64,000 nt of DNA from the NCBI RefSeq assembly GCF_000003195.3, contig NC_012873.2, forward strand, positions 10,811,894 through 10,875,893. Reading direction: 5' to 3'. Origin of the DNA: Sorghum bicolor (taxonomy: Eukaryota > Streptophyta > Magnoliopsida > Poales > Poaceae). Position numbers and translations under genes: made by a program. A model generated the notes under the pieces. The model was not told the DNA's origin. It saw nothing but the letters and a program-made list of their open reading frames with translations, and searched no databases. Below, in pieces: positions 62,401 through 64,000 of the stretch (positions are counted from its first letter, which is position 1; each line of letters starts with the position of its first letter).

Positions 62401-63660
62401 TCTATACCTATCTATAAAGAGAAAAAATTTCAGTCTGCCAATATCTTTCTTCCCTTGCCCAAACCTCCGTCTATGCCCTGTCCGGGTTCCGTTGCGCGAA
62501 AACTTACGTCCGTTTAACGCAGATGAGAGAGAAAAGGAAAATAAAATGTTTTCTAAGGTTTTCAATACAAAATCTTTTATTACTGTCGCCTGAAGGATGG
62601 CTACGTCCCCGAAAGGAATGGCTAGCCTCTGCCGTCCGCTTATAGAAAAGAAAAAGAAAATAGAATATTTTTCAAGGTTCCCAATACAAAATCTCCTATA
62701 TCCTATTAGTTTAATTCAGTTGAAAATTAATAAATATATAATAATTCATAGAAAAATCTAAAAATTACAAAACAAATTTGTTCAGCTCCACATATATAGA
62801 TCCATGTAGTAAACAAAAATAGATGCAAAATATCTGTCCTATTAATTTGTTTTTCTTTTATTCTTTAATTCAGTTGAAAATTGGTAATGCGTAAAAATTC
62901 ATAGAAAAATCTAAAAATTACAAAACAAATTTTGTTCAGCTCCTCATATGTAGGTCCATATAGTAAACAAAAAATATCACAAATTTTAGTATAATTTTTT
63001 GTTGGAGATGCTTACCTATGCTTTTTAGTGTAAAATTGAAATTGTAGTTATCTTGCTCCAATTATTATAAAAATTTTATGGTAGTCTATTTAATGTGATG
63101 CTTGATTTGTGGTAAAAATTTTAGCACCATTCCTACATATCTCACTGATTTACTAATTTACCTAAATTTATGCTTGCTAAATAGTTTACAATCAATTTAA
63201 GTATGTAAAAATATAAAAAAAGATGTTTCCACTATCTTTGCACGATGTGTTGTTACGTCATATGAACACTTCATAAGCCTAAGTGTTCATAATATACATA
63301 CATTTAACTAATATATCATATTTTATAGGAATCATAATATAAATAAAAAACTAAAGCTAGCAACAAACTTCTCATGTTTTAAATATGCCATCACTTTGTA
63401 TATATTAACTTTCTATTTATTGAATAAATATGTCTCCAAGCTTTCTATTTTTATTATTAAATAAATATGTCTCCAAGCTATATATTATTGTAAATATTAA
63501 CTATCTAATACCATAGATGTCATGGTTATCAATAAAATAAATTATGGAATTTAAATTTTATAAAAAGAATAAATATAAATAGATATGTAACATTATGCCA
63601 TCACTTTCTATGGCTGTTTGATGTTTTTCTCCCGTTGCAACGCACGGACATATTTGCTAG
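62401..63660 (+). mobile_element. Non-autonomous Helitron, 1260 bp
   Basis: The 5' end TCTATACCTATCTATAAAGAG follows an A, and the 3' end has the palindromic CCCGTTGCAACGCACGG (63631-63647) followed about 10 bases later by CTAG and then T. TC start, CTRR end, 3' hairpin and A|T insertion are all present. The AT-rich interior has no Rep/helicase gene. Inside, two related ~100-bp units lie at about 62711-62815 and 62869-62970. Confidence 0.8.
62711..62970. repeat. Imperfect tandem duplication inside the Helitron
   Basis: TTAATTCAGTTGAAAATT, TTCATAGAAAAATCTAAAA and TAGTAAACAAAAA blocks recur in the same order about 158 bp apart. Confidence 0.8.
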
Positions 63661-63870
63661 TAATTATCAAATACAAACGAAAGTACTATACTATCAAAAT
63701 TTGTAAAAAAAAACCGATTTAAACAAGACCTAAGCAAGGCTGGACAAAGCTCCCCTGCCCATCCAAAGTGTTGTAAGTCTGAATAGAACAAACTCTCCAT
63801 TTTCGAATAGTTAAAGAGAGACGGACGAAATAGATGGATAGACAAAAAAAAAGCCTAAATTTTTGCCAAA
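63661..63870 (+). repeat. Right copy of the direct repeat flanking the Helitron
   Basis: It starts exactly at the base after the Helitron CTAG end and ends GCCAAA, like the left copy. It has an extra stretch of about 40 bp (GTAAGTCTGAATAG...) in the middle. Confidence 0.85.
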
Positions 63871-63883
63871 TTACGTATAGATT

Positions 63884-64000
63884 TGTCGAGGGTATCAATA
63901 AGGGGTAACCTCACTGACGCACGAAACGAGACTATCCGTACGCAGGACGAGGCCCTCGTCTCGATGCTTAGCCTCGAAGATGGAAATAACGTCGAGCGAA
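63884..64000 (+). mobile_element. Start of a probable Ty3/gypsy LTR (cut by the window edge)
   Basis: TGTCGAGGGTATCAATAAGGGGTAACC resembles the beginning of grass Tat/Ogre-lineage LTRs (TGTCGGGG...AGGGGTACCC), and the GC-rich, CCTCG-rich sequence after it fits. Only 117 bp are visible, with no second LTR or duplication to confirm it. Confidence 0.4.

Overview
This window looks like intergenic DNA of a large grass genome, most likely a panicoid such as sorghum, sugarcane or a relative. The evidence is the repeat content: CACTA transposons with TTTGCCGAGGGC-type subterminal repeats, MITEs with GGCCTTGTTTAG termini, Stowaway MITEs, chromodomain Ty3/gypsy elements, a SIRE/Maximus-like Ty1/copia element, LINE remnants and Helitrons. 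There is essentially one host gene trace, the last ~44 codons of an unidentified protein at 1-134. Almost everything else is transposable element sequence, much of it nested.

Layout. 1-134: C-terminal end of a host gene. 484-2348: three MITEs. 2678-24224: CACTA-A, flanked by a 3-bp AAC duplication. It carries a TNP2-type transposase gene (4575-21029, broken) and a TNPA-like second gene (21149-23471). A young 12.7-kb chromovirus (7074-19800, minus strand, ATATG duplication) sits inside the transposase exon, and an 184-bp hAT MITE (20551-20734) sits further downstream in the same gene. 24225-28740: satellites, a decayed LINE split by other insertions, a putative mini-Helitron, an LTR fragment and a small hAT element that contains a Stowaway MITE.

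28917-51604: CACTA-B, minus strand, inserted into an RNase H-like (LINE-type) coding remnant whose two halves lie at 51612-52080 and 28745-28880. It encodes a broken TNP2-type transposase (47089-50348) and a broken Ulp1/C48-protease-like second gene (29412-33095). The second gene has its own GC-rich leader, TATA motif and an internal copy of the subterminal hairpin array. A SIRE-like copia retrotransposon (35021-46526, GGGTT duplication) is nested between the two genes.

53951-60964: a second chromovirus (plus strand), with both LTRs but a deletion that removed protease, reverse transcriptase and most of RNase H. 61561-64000: nested MITEs, a 1.26-kb non-autonomous Helitron flanked by a direct duplication, and what looks like the start of another gypsy LTR.

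How it fits together: each nested element is younger than its host. The 7074-19800 chromovirus has nearly identical LTRs and an uninterrupted 1504-codon gag-pol, so it is the most recent large insertion and the only element that looks coding-competent. The CACTA, copia and LINE genes carry many nonsense changes, several of them explained by C-to-T transitions, as expected for methylated repeats. The observation most worth pursuing is that both chromoviruses carry an additional sense ORF between the primer binding site and gag, in each case encoding an acidic protein with predicted coiled coil.
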